Shown here: piece by piece, positions 35,085 through 43,622 of the stretch
Numbering within the stretch: position 1 is the stretch's first letter
Layout: each line of letters begins with the position of its first letter
Origin: Candidatus Krumholzibacteriota bacterium
GTDB taxonomy: Bacteria > Krumholzibacteriota > Krumholzibacteriia > Krumholzibacteriales > Krumholzibacteriaceae
Length of the DNA stretch: 47,642 bases
Reading direction: 5' to 3'
Assembly (NCBI GenBank): GCA_016926065.1
Contig: JAFGPI010000162.1
Coordinates: 1-47,642, forward strand
Notes under the pieces: model-generated
Told to the model about the DNA's origin: nothing
The model's database searches: none
The model's input: the letters and a program-made list of their open reading frames with translations, nothing else
Position numbers and translations under genes: made by a program

Positions 35085-35426
35085 TCAGAAACTGGATAGT
35101 GCCTCGCTCTCGGAATCAAAAACGTCAAAAACATCGGGGATAAGCCCGCAGGTCTTCAGTACGGTCTCCACCCGGTCGGAAACGCCGAATAGTTTCAAGG
35201 ATGCCTCTTGTCTCTTGGCGGATGCATAAGAAGCTATCAGAACACCGGCTCCCAGGGAGTTCAACCATTTGACATCACTTAAGTTAAGGATAAACTTCTT
35301 CTGCCCTTTCTCGATATTTTCTTTAATGATTTCCTGAATCTTTTCGGATTTTGGTCCTCCATCAATCTGACCTTCAAGATCCAGAATAAGCACCCCCGCT
35401 TCATCCCTATTCGTGATGGTCAGCAT
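35085..35426 (-). CDS. STAS-domain anti-sigma factor antagonist-like protein, A
   Basis: The 113-residue STAS domain is close to the adjacent copy: VLILDLEGQIDGGPKSE, FILNLSDVKWLNSLGAGVLI, and the ending PDVFDVFDSESEALSS. Here the phospho-site reads LNSLGAG instead of the usual SSTGLG; a serine remains one position away from the canonical one, so regulation may differ from copy B. ATG 35426 with GAGGAG six bases upstream and a good promoter 60 bases away. First of the two-gene unit. The pair probably arose by duplication. Confidence 0.9.
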   Translation of the reverse strand: MLTITNRDEAGVLILDLEGQIDGGPKSEKIQEIIKENIEKGQKKFILNLSDVKWLNSLGAGVLIASYASAKRQEASLKLFGVSDRVETVLKTCGLIPDVFDVFDSESEALSSF

Positions 35427-35484
35427 ATCAGACTCCTCTCTTTGAGCCGGTTATAATATTCAGTCCACTTATCGTTACAATCCA

Positions 35485-35513
35485 ATTATATATTTTTCGA
35501 ACCAATTGGACAA
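35485..35513 (-). promoter_or_regulatory. Promoter of the STAS pair
   Basis: TTGTCC (35508-35513), 17 bases, perfect TATAAT (35485-35490) on the minus strand. Confidence 0.6.
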
Positions 35514-35872
35514 ACGGAAAATCTATCGATGCCGGATATTACCTTCAAGTTACCTTGAAAACCGCGGTAAAGGCCTCGCACGGTAATGGGGATCTCGGGC
35601 ACCTACAACTAAAACGGCCCCGGGAACGTCATTTCGAAGCCGTATCTTTTTATTTTACAGCTATTTGAGGCATAAGTTCCGCGGAATTCCCGCTATGGCT
35701 GCCTTCTTTCTCTCCTCTGCCGGCCCGCTGCCGCAGGCATAATAACATATCTAGGTTAACACCCTCTCCACTTTCTGTCAAGAAATGATAAAGCAGCATA
35801 AGGCAGATATTTCCCGTTTATTAGTGTGATTGGATTATCTGGAAGGTTTAAGCTTGAAAAGTCCACCCGAAC
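35514..35872. other. Intergenic region after purM, no gene seen
   Basis: No ORF with a start and recognisable content; no tRNA or clear hairpin-plus-T-run found. Base composition is mixed with several AT-rich patches. Confidence 0.4.
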
Positions 35873-36922
35873 CTAAACGAATAAAACCTCTCCCTCTCCG
35901 GAAATCACCTCTCCCACACGGAAAGGTTTCCATCGGCACTCCCGGGCCTCTATTTTACCTTCGTCCGCGGCAGGGATTATCATCACCATACCGATGCCCA
36001 TATTGAAAACCCGGAACATCTCCCCTTCCTCCACCCCGCCTTCTTCCTGCAAAAATCTAAAGAGCGGAGGCACGGCCCAGCTTGCCCGATCAATCCTTAC
36101 CGATATTCCCGGCGGCAGGATCCGGGGAATATTGTCGACCATTCCCCCTCCGGTTATGTGGGCCAATCCCCGGATGTCCACCTCTTGGCGAAGCGATTTG
36201 ATCTCGGGGAGATAGCTGCGATGCACCTCCAACAACACCTCGACCACGCTCCGATCGAGACCGGGTATCTCATCGTCCAAGGCGAGTCCCTTTTCCTCAA
36301 AGATTATTTTGCGGGCCAGGGAATATCCGTTGGTGTGAAGACCGCTGGAGGGAAACGCCCACACCCGGTCCCCGGGATCGATCGATCCACCGTCTATAAT
36401 CCTGTCCCTTTCCACGGCTCCCACTATACATCCGGCCAGATCGTATTCACCTTCCGCGTAAAAACCGGGCATTTCCGCCGTCTCCCCCCCGATCAGGGCG
36501 CAGCCGTTGTCGCTGCACCCCCGTGCCAGGCCCTGGATCACGCTTTTTATCACTTCCGGGCTCAACTTTCCGCAGCCAAAATAGTCGAGGAAGAAAAGAG
36601 GCTCCGCTCCCTGGACCAGGATGTCGTTAACGCAATGATTGACCAGGTCCTCGCCCACCGTATCATGCCGCCCGGCCAGGAAAGCGACCTTCAGTTTCGT
36701 CCCCACGCCGTCTGCGCTGGAAACCAGCACCGGCTCCTTATAAGCGGAAGGCAAGCGGAAAAGCCCGCCGAAGTTGCCCACTTCCGAAAGCACTTCACTG
36801 CCCCAGGTCGCCTTGACCAATCCGCTGATCCCTTTCATGGCCCGGGCGGCGGTATCGATATCGACTCCCGATTCGGAATATCTCGACTTCAAGTTTTCTT
36901 TCCTTTCCCTAGAGCTTGACAT
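35873..36922 (-). CDS. purM: Phosphoribosylformylglycinamidine cyclo-ligase (AIR synthetase)
   Basis: PurM converts FGAM and ATP to AIR, the fifth step of purine synthesis. It is cytosolic and homodimeric. Motifs visible are YSESGVDID near the N-terminus, SSADGVGTKLKVA (nucleotide site), FLDYFGCGKL, IGGETAEMPGFY and HITGGGMVDNIPRILP. Length is about 349 residues, as usual. The start is uncertain: ATG 36922 overlaps the stop of the HD-GYP gene by 14 bases. TTG 36892, giving MKSRYSESGVDI with AAGGAAAG upstream, is equally plausible. Other purine genes are not nearby. It is transcribed after the HD-GYP gene, probably in one mRNA. Confidence 0.95.
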   Translation of the reverse strand: MSSSRERKENLKSRYSESGVDIDTAARAMKGISGLVKATWGSEVLSEVGNFGGLFRLPSAYKEPVLVSSADGVGTKLKVAFLAGRHDTVGEDLVNHCVNDILVQGAEPLFFLDYFGCGKLSPEVIKSVIQGLARGCSDNGCALIGGETAEMPGFYAEGEYDLAGCIVGAVERDRIIDGGSIDPGDRVWAFPSSGLHTNGYSLARKIIFEEKGLALDDEIPGLDRSVVEVLLEVHRSYLPEIKSLRQEVDIRGLAHITGGGMVDNIPRILPPGISVRIDRASWAVPPLFRFLQEEGGVEEGEMFRVFNMGIGMVMIIPAADEGKIEARECRWKPFRVGEVISGEGEVLFV

Positions 36923-38225
36923 GTTCAACCAGCGATTTGTAAATCTCCGTGGTGGCGTCGGCTTCGACTATTATGGGAAATTCACCCTTGCGGTGGAGAT
37001 CGAGCAAGAGCGCGGTCACCTTGCTATGAAACTGCGTGCCCTGGTAGGTCACCAGTTCCTCGATCACCCTGTCGATGGAAAGTGCCTTGCGGTAAGGCCG
37101 GTCGGAGGTCATGGCGTCGAAAGCGTCGACCACGTTGAGGATATGGGCCCCCAGGGGAATCTCGTCTTCCTTCAAACCGTTCGGGTAGCCGGTTCCATCG
37201 GGGCGTTCATGATGACACCGGATGACGTTCACCGCTTCTTTGAGAAATTTCAATTGCTCGACTATATCGGCGCCGATGTCGGGATGGGAGCGGAGTGATT
37301 TCCATTCGTCTTCGGTGAGGGGCCCGATCTTTAGCAATACCTCGTTTTTCACCGCTATCTTGCCTATATCGTGGAGCAGGGAGGCGTATTCGAGCATCTC
37401 CAATTCCTTGGAAGTCAGGCCCATCGCCCGGGCGATGCGCAGGGCGTAGCGCGACACGCGGAATGAATGCCCGTGGGTAAAAGGATCGGAGGCGTCGATG
37501 GCCGAGGACAGGGCGGCTACGGTGTTGATATGGGTCTCGCGCATGTCGAGGTAGAGTTGGAACGAATAACGGGCGAGAAAGAGGGGTATGATAAAGAGGG
37601 CTATCGTCCATACTCCCGAATTCCGGTAGAGCAGCGCGATCACAGCGGCCACCGGGAAAAAAGCCAGGATGTGGAAGAAATTCCACATGTAATTCTGTTT
37701 CCAAACGTGAATCGGGTTTCGGCGGCTATCGAGGGCGATAATGAGACTCACCGACCAGGTATTGAACAGATAGTAAACCACCCCGGCCGTGAAAAGCGGG
37801 ATCAGAAAGAGGGGCGAATTCAAATCGGTCAGGCCGCCGAACAACTGGTATACCATTCCCGAAACTCCCACCGTCATTACCAGCAGGGGGACATTGAAAA
37901 GAACCTTGACCAGGGGCCTTCGCTGGAAGATGCCTTCGGTTACCACCGTGGCCACGGCCTCTATAACCGCCATCACGGCCGGACCGAAGAGCACTATTCC
38001 CGCCAGGTCTATGGGGGAGGAGGTATACATGGACGCCCCTCCCCGCGGAAGAGATATCTGCACCGCGTCGACTATTATGATCAATACAATGAATAACGCG
38101 ATATCCGGCCAGTTGTCGGTGGGTAGGTTTCTGCTGAACCAAAACAGAAAAATAAAGCCGGTCAGAACAAAGAGGGCGTAAAAAAGCTTGAAACGCCAGT
38201 TAGTTTTTTTTGCACCTTCGATCAT
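36909..38225 (-). CDS. Membrane HD-GYP c-di-GMP phosphodiesterase
   Basis: The 438-residue protein has an N-terminal part of about 230 residues with roughly seven hydrophobic segments (LFYALFVLTGFIFLFWF ... IALFIIPLFLARYSF), then a cytosolic HD-GYP domain. That domain shows HGHSFRVSRYALRIA, SLLHDIGKIAVKNEVL (HD), RSHPDIGADIV, CHHERPDGTGYPNGL (the GYP signature) and VVDAFDAMTSDRPYRKALS. All canonical metal ligands appear present, so it should degrade c-di-GMP to pGpG or GMP. The sensory membrane region is unlike the MASE types I know. The track's GTG 38231 lies two codons upstream of ATG 38225; the ribosome site is weak for either. It overlaps purM and follows an unknown two-domain gene. Confidence 0.92.
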   Translation of the reverse strand: MIEGAKKTNWRFKLFYALFVLTGFIFLFWFSRNLPTDNWPDIALFIVLIIIVDAVQISLPRGGASMYTSSPIDLAGIVLFGPAVMAVIEAVATVVTEGIFQRRPLVKVLFNVPLLVMTVGVSGMVYQLFGGLTDLNSPLFLIPLFTAGVVYYLFNTWSVSLIIALDSRRNPIHVWKQNYMWNFFHILAFFPVAAVIALLYRNSGVWTIALFIIPLFLARYSFQLYLDMRETHINTVAALSSAIDASDPFTHGHSFRVSRYALRIARAMGLTSKELEMLEYASLLHDIGKIAVKNEVLLKIGPLTEDEWKSLRSHPDIGADIVEQLKFLKEAVNVIRCHHERPDGTGYPNGLKEDEIPLGAHILNVVDAFDAMTSDRPYRKALSIDRVIEELVTYQGTQFHSKVTALLLDLHRKGEFPIIVEADATTEIYKSLVEHVKL

Positions 38226-38411
38226 GAACACCCGAGCGGTTAAAGGTTAAATACCCTAATTCCCCTCCGTTACGGATCTAAATATTCCTTTGTCAAGTTG
38301 CAGTTTCCATGCCAATTAGGTGCGTATCAAAGGGAAGCGCCGCCAGGCTATGAGGAGGGTTTTGATAAGTCGACAGATTGAGCTTTGAGCGCGGGACCGC
38401 GCGAGGCGCCG

Positions 38412-39254
38412 TTAGCTGATTCGGTAATGTATTTCTTTCCGGGACTTCCATCTGCCAAAAGGACGATTTATTGCGTTTAATACGGCCAAAACCGCTGCTT
38501 CGTTTGGATCCCGATCGACAAAAGCACTGCCGGAGAAATTCCTGACCGTTCGTCCCTCGATCATATCGATCACCACGATCAGCGCCTTGTGACCCGAGAC
38601 CCCGACCTCCTCGATACCAGATAAACACAGATGGAAATTCTCGTCAAGCAGTTCCGCCACGGCGTGGATGGCGGCGCCGGCGATCGTCTCGTAGACCGGT
38701 CCGGATTTGCGGAAGGCACCCAGACACCCGATGACTTCCAGGGCGCCTTTACCCAACTTTACCTCCACGTCGATCCTGTTTTCATCAATAGCCAGACTGA
38801 GACCTTTAAAACGGATCCGGCTATCCTCTTCGAGAAATTCGAGTTCCCCGTATTCCTCCGTCGGCCGGGATTCCTTATGGGGTCTCGTCTCGGATAGCTT
38901 TTTCTCCACCATACTATCGCCGGTGCGGGAATCATCTCCCCGGCCGGTAAAGGTGCCGGTACCTGGAACTGCTTCACTTTCCTCTCCGATACCGGTCTCA
39001 CTTTCTTCAGGCGCGTCGATAAGCACAACTCCAATCTTCCGATAATCTATGGGTAGGCCTAATTCAGCTTTCAGGCAAGTTTCCACATCCCGGGCGATCA
39101 TTTTGGGAGGCCGGTTGGTAGCGGCCACCACATGCACCTCGGCTATGCCTCCCGCTTCATCAGTGGTTATGCGGCAGGATTGGATATCACGGATCCGTAA
39201 TATCAAATCTTCAGCTTTATCAATTAGTCCCCGACGGGGATAATCATCAATCAA
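38412..39254 (-). CDS. Two-domain protein of unknown function
   Basis: The 280-residue protein starts at TTG 39254, supported by GGGGAGG five bases upstream. N-terminal domain (about 1-80): AEDLILRIRDIQSCRITTD and IARDVETCLKAELGLPIDYRKIGVVLID, an alpha/beta fold. A charged, low-complexity linker follows (80-145). C-terminal domain (about 145-280): a repetitive beta-alpha pattern ending in RTVRNFSGSAFVDRDPNEAAVLAVLNAINRP. Versions of both domains occur in conserved hypothetical proteins of several phyla, but I cannot give a function. It has its own near-consensus promoter. With HD-GYP and purM downstream, it may be part of an operon (180 bases to HD-GYP). Confidence 0.75.
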   Translation of the reverse strand: MIDDYPRRGLIDKAEDLILRIRDIQSCRITTDEAGGIAEVHVVAATNRPPKMIARDVETCLKAELGLPIDYRKIGVVLIDAPEESETGIGEESEAVPGTGTFTGRGDDSRTGDSMVEKKLSETRPHKESRPTEEYGELEFLEEDSRIRFKGLSLAIDENRIDVEVKLGKGALEVIGCLGAFRKSGPVYETIAGAAIHAVAELLDENFHLCLSGIEEVGVSGHKALIVVIDMIEGRTVRNFSGSAFVDRDPNEAAVLAVLNAINRPFGRWKSRKEIHYRIS

Positions 39255-39297
39255 AAATTCCTCCCCTTAATCCATCCTACACCCACAATTTGCAACT

Positions 39298-39326
39298 ATT
39301 ATACCACAAATCAAGGGTAAACTCAA
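39298..39326 (-). promoter_or_regulatory. Promoter of the two-domain protein gene
   Basis: TTGAGT (39321-39326), 17 bases, perfect TATAAT (39298-39303), minus strand; leader about 38 bases. Confidence 0.65.
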
Positions 39327-39548
39327 GTAACAGAACGGTGGATTGTAACTCCATGATCAACCTCAATGTTCCCCCCAGATCCGGCATCGGAGGGATAACG
39401 GTGCGGCGGTCCGTTCCGGGGCGGAAACAACGTTCCCGGGCCGCCCGGCATAACTTTTTCCGGAGCGGACCGCTCCACTCCGTAAGCACCGTCCCCGGAG
39501 AGGCTTGCGCTCCCCCTTCCCGGGCGGAGGACCGGCACTTAATATAAA

Positions 39549-40460
39549 TTATTCCTTTTCAATCCGCACCAGATCCTTCAACCTCTCAAACCGTTCCTCT
39601 ATCTCTTCGCCGGTAAGGATTTTCAGTCTTTCCACCGAAAAGTCCTCACAGGTGAAACTGGCCGTTACCGTGCCGTAGGCCATGGCCCGCCGCAGGTTAT
39701 CCCGGTTCAAATTCCCAGCGGCCGCCAGGTGCCCCATGAAGCCGCCGGCGAAACTATCCCCCGCACCGGTCGGATCGAGCACTTCCTCCAAGGGATAGGC
39801 GGGAATAACGCATCGAAAATCTTCGGTTATCAGCAGGGCTCCATGCTCGCCTTTTTTGATAACCACGGCGGTGGGGCCCATCTTCAGTATTTCCCTTCCC
39901 GCCTGGAGCAGGTTCAACCGGCCGCTGAGCTGGCGTGCTTCACCGTCGTTTATGAATAGGATGTCCACCCGTTCCAGAACCGCGGCCAAGCGTTCCGGTT
40001 TTCCTTCGATCCAGAAGTTCATCGTATCGCATCCCACCGTGGGTTTTCCCTCCATTTGGTCTATCACCCTCAGTTGAACATCGGGATCGATGTTACCCAG
40101 GAACACCCATCCCGCGCGGCGGTAACTCTCCGGCAAGCGGGGTTTGAACCGCTCGAATACGTTTAATTCCGTGGCCAGGGTGTCCCTATCATTGGGATCT
40201 TCGCCGTAGCGTCCCGCCCAGAAGAAGGTTTTTCCTCCCTTTACGCTCCGTAATCCCTCCAGATCAATCCCTTTCTCTTCTAGGACCTTACGATGACCGG
40301 CGGTGAAATCCTCCCCCACCACGCCCACCAACCGGGCAGGTGTAAAATAGCTGGCCGCCAGTGACGAATAAGTCGCCGATCCTCCCAGGGCCCTCTCCAC
40401 TCTGCCCCGCGGGGTTTCAATCGTATCGAAGGCGACCGAACCGACTATTACCAGGCTCAT
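39549..40460 (-). CDS. PfkB-family carbohydrate/nucleoside kinase
   Basis: The 303-residue ribokinase-fold enzyme starts at ATG 40460 (MSLVIVGSVAFDTIE). The track's longer ORF extends 26 codons into the argS 3' end and is unlikely. PfkB motif 1 region: ALGGSATYSSLAASYF. Motif 2 with the catalytic Asp: VLDPTGAGDSFAGGFMGHLA. Substrate residues do not allow a choice between ribokinase, adenosine, fructose or sugar kinases. The GGSATYSSLAA stretch recalls uncharacterised PfkB members found in a range of candidate phyla. It lies 74 bases downstream of argS, probably in the same transcript. Confidence 0.88.
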   Translation of the reverse strand: MSLVIVGSVAFDTIETPRGRVERALGGSATYSSLAASYFTPARLVGVVGEDFTAGHRKVLEEKGIDLEGLRSVKGGKTFFWAGRYGEDPNDRDTLATELNVFERFKPRLPESYRRAGWVFLGNIDPDVQLRVIDQMEGKPTVGCDTMNFWIEGKPERLAAVLERVDILFINDGEARQLSGRLNLLQAGREILKMGPTAVVIKKGEHGALLITEDFRCVIPAYPLEEVLDPTGAGDSFAGGFMGHLAAAGNLNRDNLRRAMAYGTVTASFTCEDFSVERLKILTGEEIEERFERLKDLVRIEKE

Positions 40461-40534
40461 CTTTCTGTTTCCTTTCTCTATCCTCTGGGAGTTCTCCAGC
40501 CAGGCGGATCGTCCCCTTCTAAATCCTTGTACCC

Positions 40535-42220
40535 TCACATCTTGCGGGGCGCGGATACGCCCAGGATTCTAAGGGATTCGGCCAGAACGATCCGGGTGGC
40601 TTCGACCAGCAGCAGCCTGGCCTGGCTCAATCCGGTATCGCGGGATACAATCCGGCAGATATGATAAAAACGATGGAATGATGCCGCCACCTGCTGGGTA
40701 TAGGTAGTGAGGCGGTGCGGTTCGTTGGCCAGCGCCGCTCCTTCGAGCAACTGCGGGAATATCACCAGATTTCTCATCAATTCCAGCTCTTCGGGTTCAC
40801 CCAGCAATTCCAGGCAGGACATGTCCCCTGGAAATTCGACTCCTTCCTGGCAGGCGTACTCGATAACGCTGGAAATCCTGGCATGGGCGTACTGAACGTA
40901 ATAGACCGGATTCTCGTCCGTTTCCTTGCGGGCCAAGGTAAGATTGAAATCCAGATGCGCGTTGGTTTTGCGCATCAGGAAGAAGAACTTGGAGGCATCC
41001 GCTCCCACGTCGGCCACCAGATCGGCCAGGGTTTCGAACTCCCCCCCTCTTTTGGACATCTTTATCTGCTTCCCCTCTTCGATCAACCTCACCCACTGCA
41101 CGGTTAAAACATCGAGCCAGCCGGGACCGGCTCCCATTACGGCGGCGGCGGCCTGGAGCCGGCTGATGTGGCCATGGTGGTCCGGCCCGAAGATATCCAC
41201 CACATGGTCGAAACCGCGCTTTAGCTTGTTCAGGTGGTAGGCCGCGTCGGCCAGAAAATATGTGGGGGTACCGTCACTGCGGATCAGCACCCGGTCTTTC
41301 TCATCGCCGAATTCGGAGGACCTGAACCAGGAGGCACCGTCCTCCTTGTAAACCACCTCTTTCTCCCTGAAAATCCGCAGGGCCTGCTCCACCTCCCCCC
41401 CTTCCTGGTGCAGCCCGGATTCGTGGAAATAGACATCGAAACGGACTCCAAAATCTTCCAGGTCTTTTTTTATCCAGGCGATTATCCGCTCCAGGGCAAA
41501 GGTGCCGAAGGCGGTGGCCGCCTCCCCGGGTTCCCTCTCCAACCATTTCCGTCCCTGCGCGGGGGATATCTGCGCGGCTATATCGATCAAATAGTCACCC
41601 GGATATCCATCCTCCGGAAAGTCCACCTCCTCGCCCAATCGCTGCCGGAAACGCGCCAGCAGCGATTCTCCCAGCTTCTTCACCTGGCTTCCGGTATCGT
41701 TGAGATAGTACTCCGTCTCCACCGCGTACCCGGTTTTTTTCAGGATCTCCACCAGCGCCGCTCCCACCGCTGCGGCCCGGGCCGAGACTATCACCAGAGG
41801 GCCGGTCGGATTGGCGGAGACGAATTCCACCTGTAGCTTCCGGCCCCCTCCCAAGTTCGAATCTCCGTAGGCTCCACCCAGCCGATTGATCCGGGCCACC
41901 TGGTCTACCAGGTATTTCCGGGAAAAGGAGAAATTTATAAATCCCGGACCGGCCACTTCGATGCGGTCGATAAAATCATCCTCCCGGGAGAGCCTTTCCA
42001 CCACCGCGGCGGCGAAATCGCGGGGTTTCTTCCCCAATTTCTTCGCCTCTACCAGGGCGATATTGCAACTGACGTCACCGTGAGAGGGATCGTTGGGACG
42101 CTCCAGGTGAATCTCCTCCCGGTCTATTTCCTGCCCCAGCTCCCGGAAGGCCTTCTCCAAGGCCTCGGTCACCCGCGACCGGGCCGAAAGACCAGGTTTT
42201 TCACTCCTATTTGATACCAT
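40535..42220 (-). CDS. argS: Arginyl-tRNA synthetase lacking a recognisable HIGH motif
   Basis: The 561-residue class I synthetase charges tRNA-Arg. An Add-1-like N-terminal region (ERPNDPSHGDVSCNIAL) is followed by the catalytic fold (VEFVSANPTGP, YYLNDTGSQVKKLGESL, TYFLADAAYHLNKL, FGPDHHGHISRLQAA) and KMSKRGGEFETL. The C-terminal DALR region is YVQYAHARISSVI onward. The motif normally reading PLHxGHxR after NPTG reads PLVIVSAR, so both histidines of HIGH are absent. Everything else is intact. I recall similar substitutions in some lineages, so loss of function is not assumed. ATG 42220 with GGGAGG nine bases upstream overlaps the rsfS stop by 14 bases. Confidence 0.94.
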   Translation of the reverse strand: MVSNRSEKPGLSARSRVTEALEKAFRELGQEIDREEIHLERPNDPSHGDVSCNIALVEAKKLGKKPRDFAAAVVERLSREDDFIDRIEVAGPGFINFSFSRKYLVDQVARINRLGGAYGDSNLGGGRKLQVEFVSANPTGPLVIVSARAAAVGAALVEILKKTGYAVETEYYLNDTGSQVKKLGESLLARFRQRLGEEVDFPEDGYPGDYLIDIAAQISPAQGRKWLEREPGEAATAFGTFALERIIAWIKKDLEDFGVRFDVYFHESGLHQEGGEVEQALRIFREKEVVYKEDGASWFRSSEFGDEKDRVLIRSDGTPTYFLADAAYHLNKLKRGFDHVVDIFGPDHHGHISRLQAAAAVMGAGPGWLDVLTVQWVRLIEEGKQIKMSKRGGEFETLADLVADVGADASKFFFLMRKTNAHLDFNLTLARKETDENPVYYVQYAHARISSVIEYACQEGVEFPGDMSCLELLGEPEELELMRNLVIFPQLLEGAALANEPHRLTTYTQQVAASFHRFYHICRIVSRDTGLSQARLLLVEATRIVLAESLRILGVSAPRKM

Positions 42221-42566
42221 CGGGATAGTCCTCCCGGGGCGCGTCACCCCAGAATTTTTCCAAGGCGTAGAAGGCCCGGGCCTCGGGCCGGAAGATATGC
42301 AGCACCACGGAAAAACAGTCTATCAGTATCCAGCGGGCCCCCTCGTAACCTTCGGTGTGAAGGATTATCTCCCTGCCTTTCAGGCTGGTCATCACGGCGT
42401 CCGCTATGGTCCGGGCCTGGATATCGCTGCCGGCGGTGCAAATCACGAAATAATCAGTTACTCCCGAAATCTTCTTCAGGTTCAATAAAACGATATCTTC
42501 GGCTTTCTTGTCCCATATCACCTTAATGATCTTCTTGGCAATTACCTTGGGCGCGGTCTTAGTCAA
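42207..42566 (-). CDS. rsfS: Ribosomal silencing factor RsfS
   Basis: This 119-residue protein of the DUF143/Iojap family (RsfS) binds L14 and blocks subunit joining in starvation. Motifs are KKAEDIVLLNLKKISGVTDYFVI, DAVMTSLKGREI and ILIDCFSVVLHIFRPEARAFY, which cover the whole domain. The start is TTG 42566, immediately next to the preceding amrS stop (TAATTG). AGGAG lies about eleven bases upstream, so translation may be coupled to amrS. argS starts within its 3' end. A compact translation-linked group. Confidence 0.92.
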   Translation of the reverse strand: MTKTAPKVIAKKIIKVIWDKKAEDIVLLNLKKISGVTDYFVICTAGSDIQARTIADAVMTSLKGREIILHTEGYEGARWILIDCFSVVLHIFRPEARAFYALEKFWGDAPREDYPDGIK

Positions 42567-43559
42567 TTAATTCCAGACTCCTTTCAGGCGGATGCCGCAG
42601 CCGGGGCATATTCCGCCGGTCCCCACTGTCTCCACCGCGTATCCGGCACGCCGGATCACCACTTCTCCGCAACCGGGGCAAACCGTGTCTTCGGTACCCG
42701 CGATGAATATATTCCCAATATAAACATAATCAAGATATCTTCTAGCTGTTTCGTACGCCATGGTCATCGTTTCCGGAGAGGTGGCCTCCCGGTTCCTCAT
42801 CCGGAAATGCGGAAAGAAACGGGAGATATGCAGCGGGATATCCTTCGAGATGGCGGCCAGGAACCGGGCCAGTTCCTCTACCTCTTTCCGGGAATCGTTC
42901 AAACCGGGAATGAGGAGGTTGGTCACTTCCACATGCGAGACCGGCGCCGCCAGTTCTATAAACCGCTTGACCGGCTCCACGCTTCCCCCGCAGTAATCGC
43001 GGTAGAATTTGTCGTGGAAGCTTTTCAGGTCGATGTTGAAGGCGTCCACCAGGGGAACTATCTCCCGGGCCGGTTCTTCATTCAGATATCCATTGGTTAC
43101 CAGCACGGAACGCAGACCGTGTTTCCGCAGCAGGGGCGCCGCCTCCAGAAGATATTCGAACCACAAAAGAGGTTCGGTGTAGGTGAAGGCTACTCCCCGG
43201 GATTCGTTCTCCCGGGCCAGATCAACCAACTGCGGGGGATCAAGGTACCGGACCGCGGCCCTTTGCTGGGAAATATTCCAGTTCTGGCAGTGATCGCACT
43301 GCAGAGTGCAACCATTCGGTCCTATCGAAAGGATCCGGCTCCCGGGAAGAAAATGGTAAAGAGGTTTCTTTTCTATCGGATCGATCGCGACCGTAACCGT
43401 ATTACCATAGGATAGGGCAAAGAGTGTTCCCTGCTCGTTTTTTCTCAATCCGCACCGGCCGGTTTCTCCCTCGGCCAGCACGCAGAAATTGGGGCAGAGG
43501 GCGCACTGCAGGCGCTCCGGAGAAAGCTTCTTGTAATACCGCGCTTCCGGAATCTTCAT
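42567..43559 (-). CDS. amrS: AmmeMemoRadiSam-system radical SAM enzyme
   Basis: The 330-residue protein has the family layout. An N-terminal Cys-rich lobe (LQCALCPNFCVLAEGETGRCGLR) resembles pyruvate-formate-lyase activating enzymes. The radical SAM cluster motif is NGCTLQCDHCQNWNISQQ (CxxxCxxC). Also visible are AFTYTEPLLWFEYL, FNIDLKSFHDKFYRDY and PLHISRFFPHFRM. The C-terminus has two CxxC zinc-like pairs (VCPGCGEV, ICPGCGIR). This is AmrS; its partners AMMECR1 and Memo are absent from the window. ATG 43559. It runs into rsfS without a gap. The substrate of the AmmeMemoRadiSam system remains unknown. Confidence 0.9.
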   Translation of the reverse strand: MKIPEARYYKKLSPERLQCALCPNFCVLAEGETGRCGLRKNEQGTLFALSYGNTVTVAIDPIEKKPLYHFLPGSRILSIGPNGCTLQCDHCQNWNISQQRAAVRYLDPPQLVDLARENESRGVAFTYTEPLLWFEYLLEAAPLLRKHGLRSVLVTNGYLNEEPAREIVPLVDAFNIDLKSFHDKFYRDYCGGSVEPVKRFIELAAPVSHVEVTNLLIPGLNDSRKEVEELARFLAAISKDIPLHISRFFPHFRMRNREATSPETMTMAYETARRYLDYVYIGNIFIAGTEDTVCPGCGEVVIRRAGYAVETVGTGGICPGCGIRLKGVWN

Positions 43560-43622
43560 GGCACTCCTTCTCCCGGCTCAATGCAGTCCCCGAACCGGCG
43601 TGGTAAATATCAGGCTACGCCT

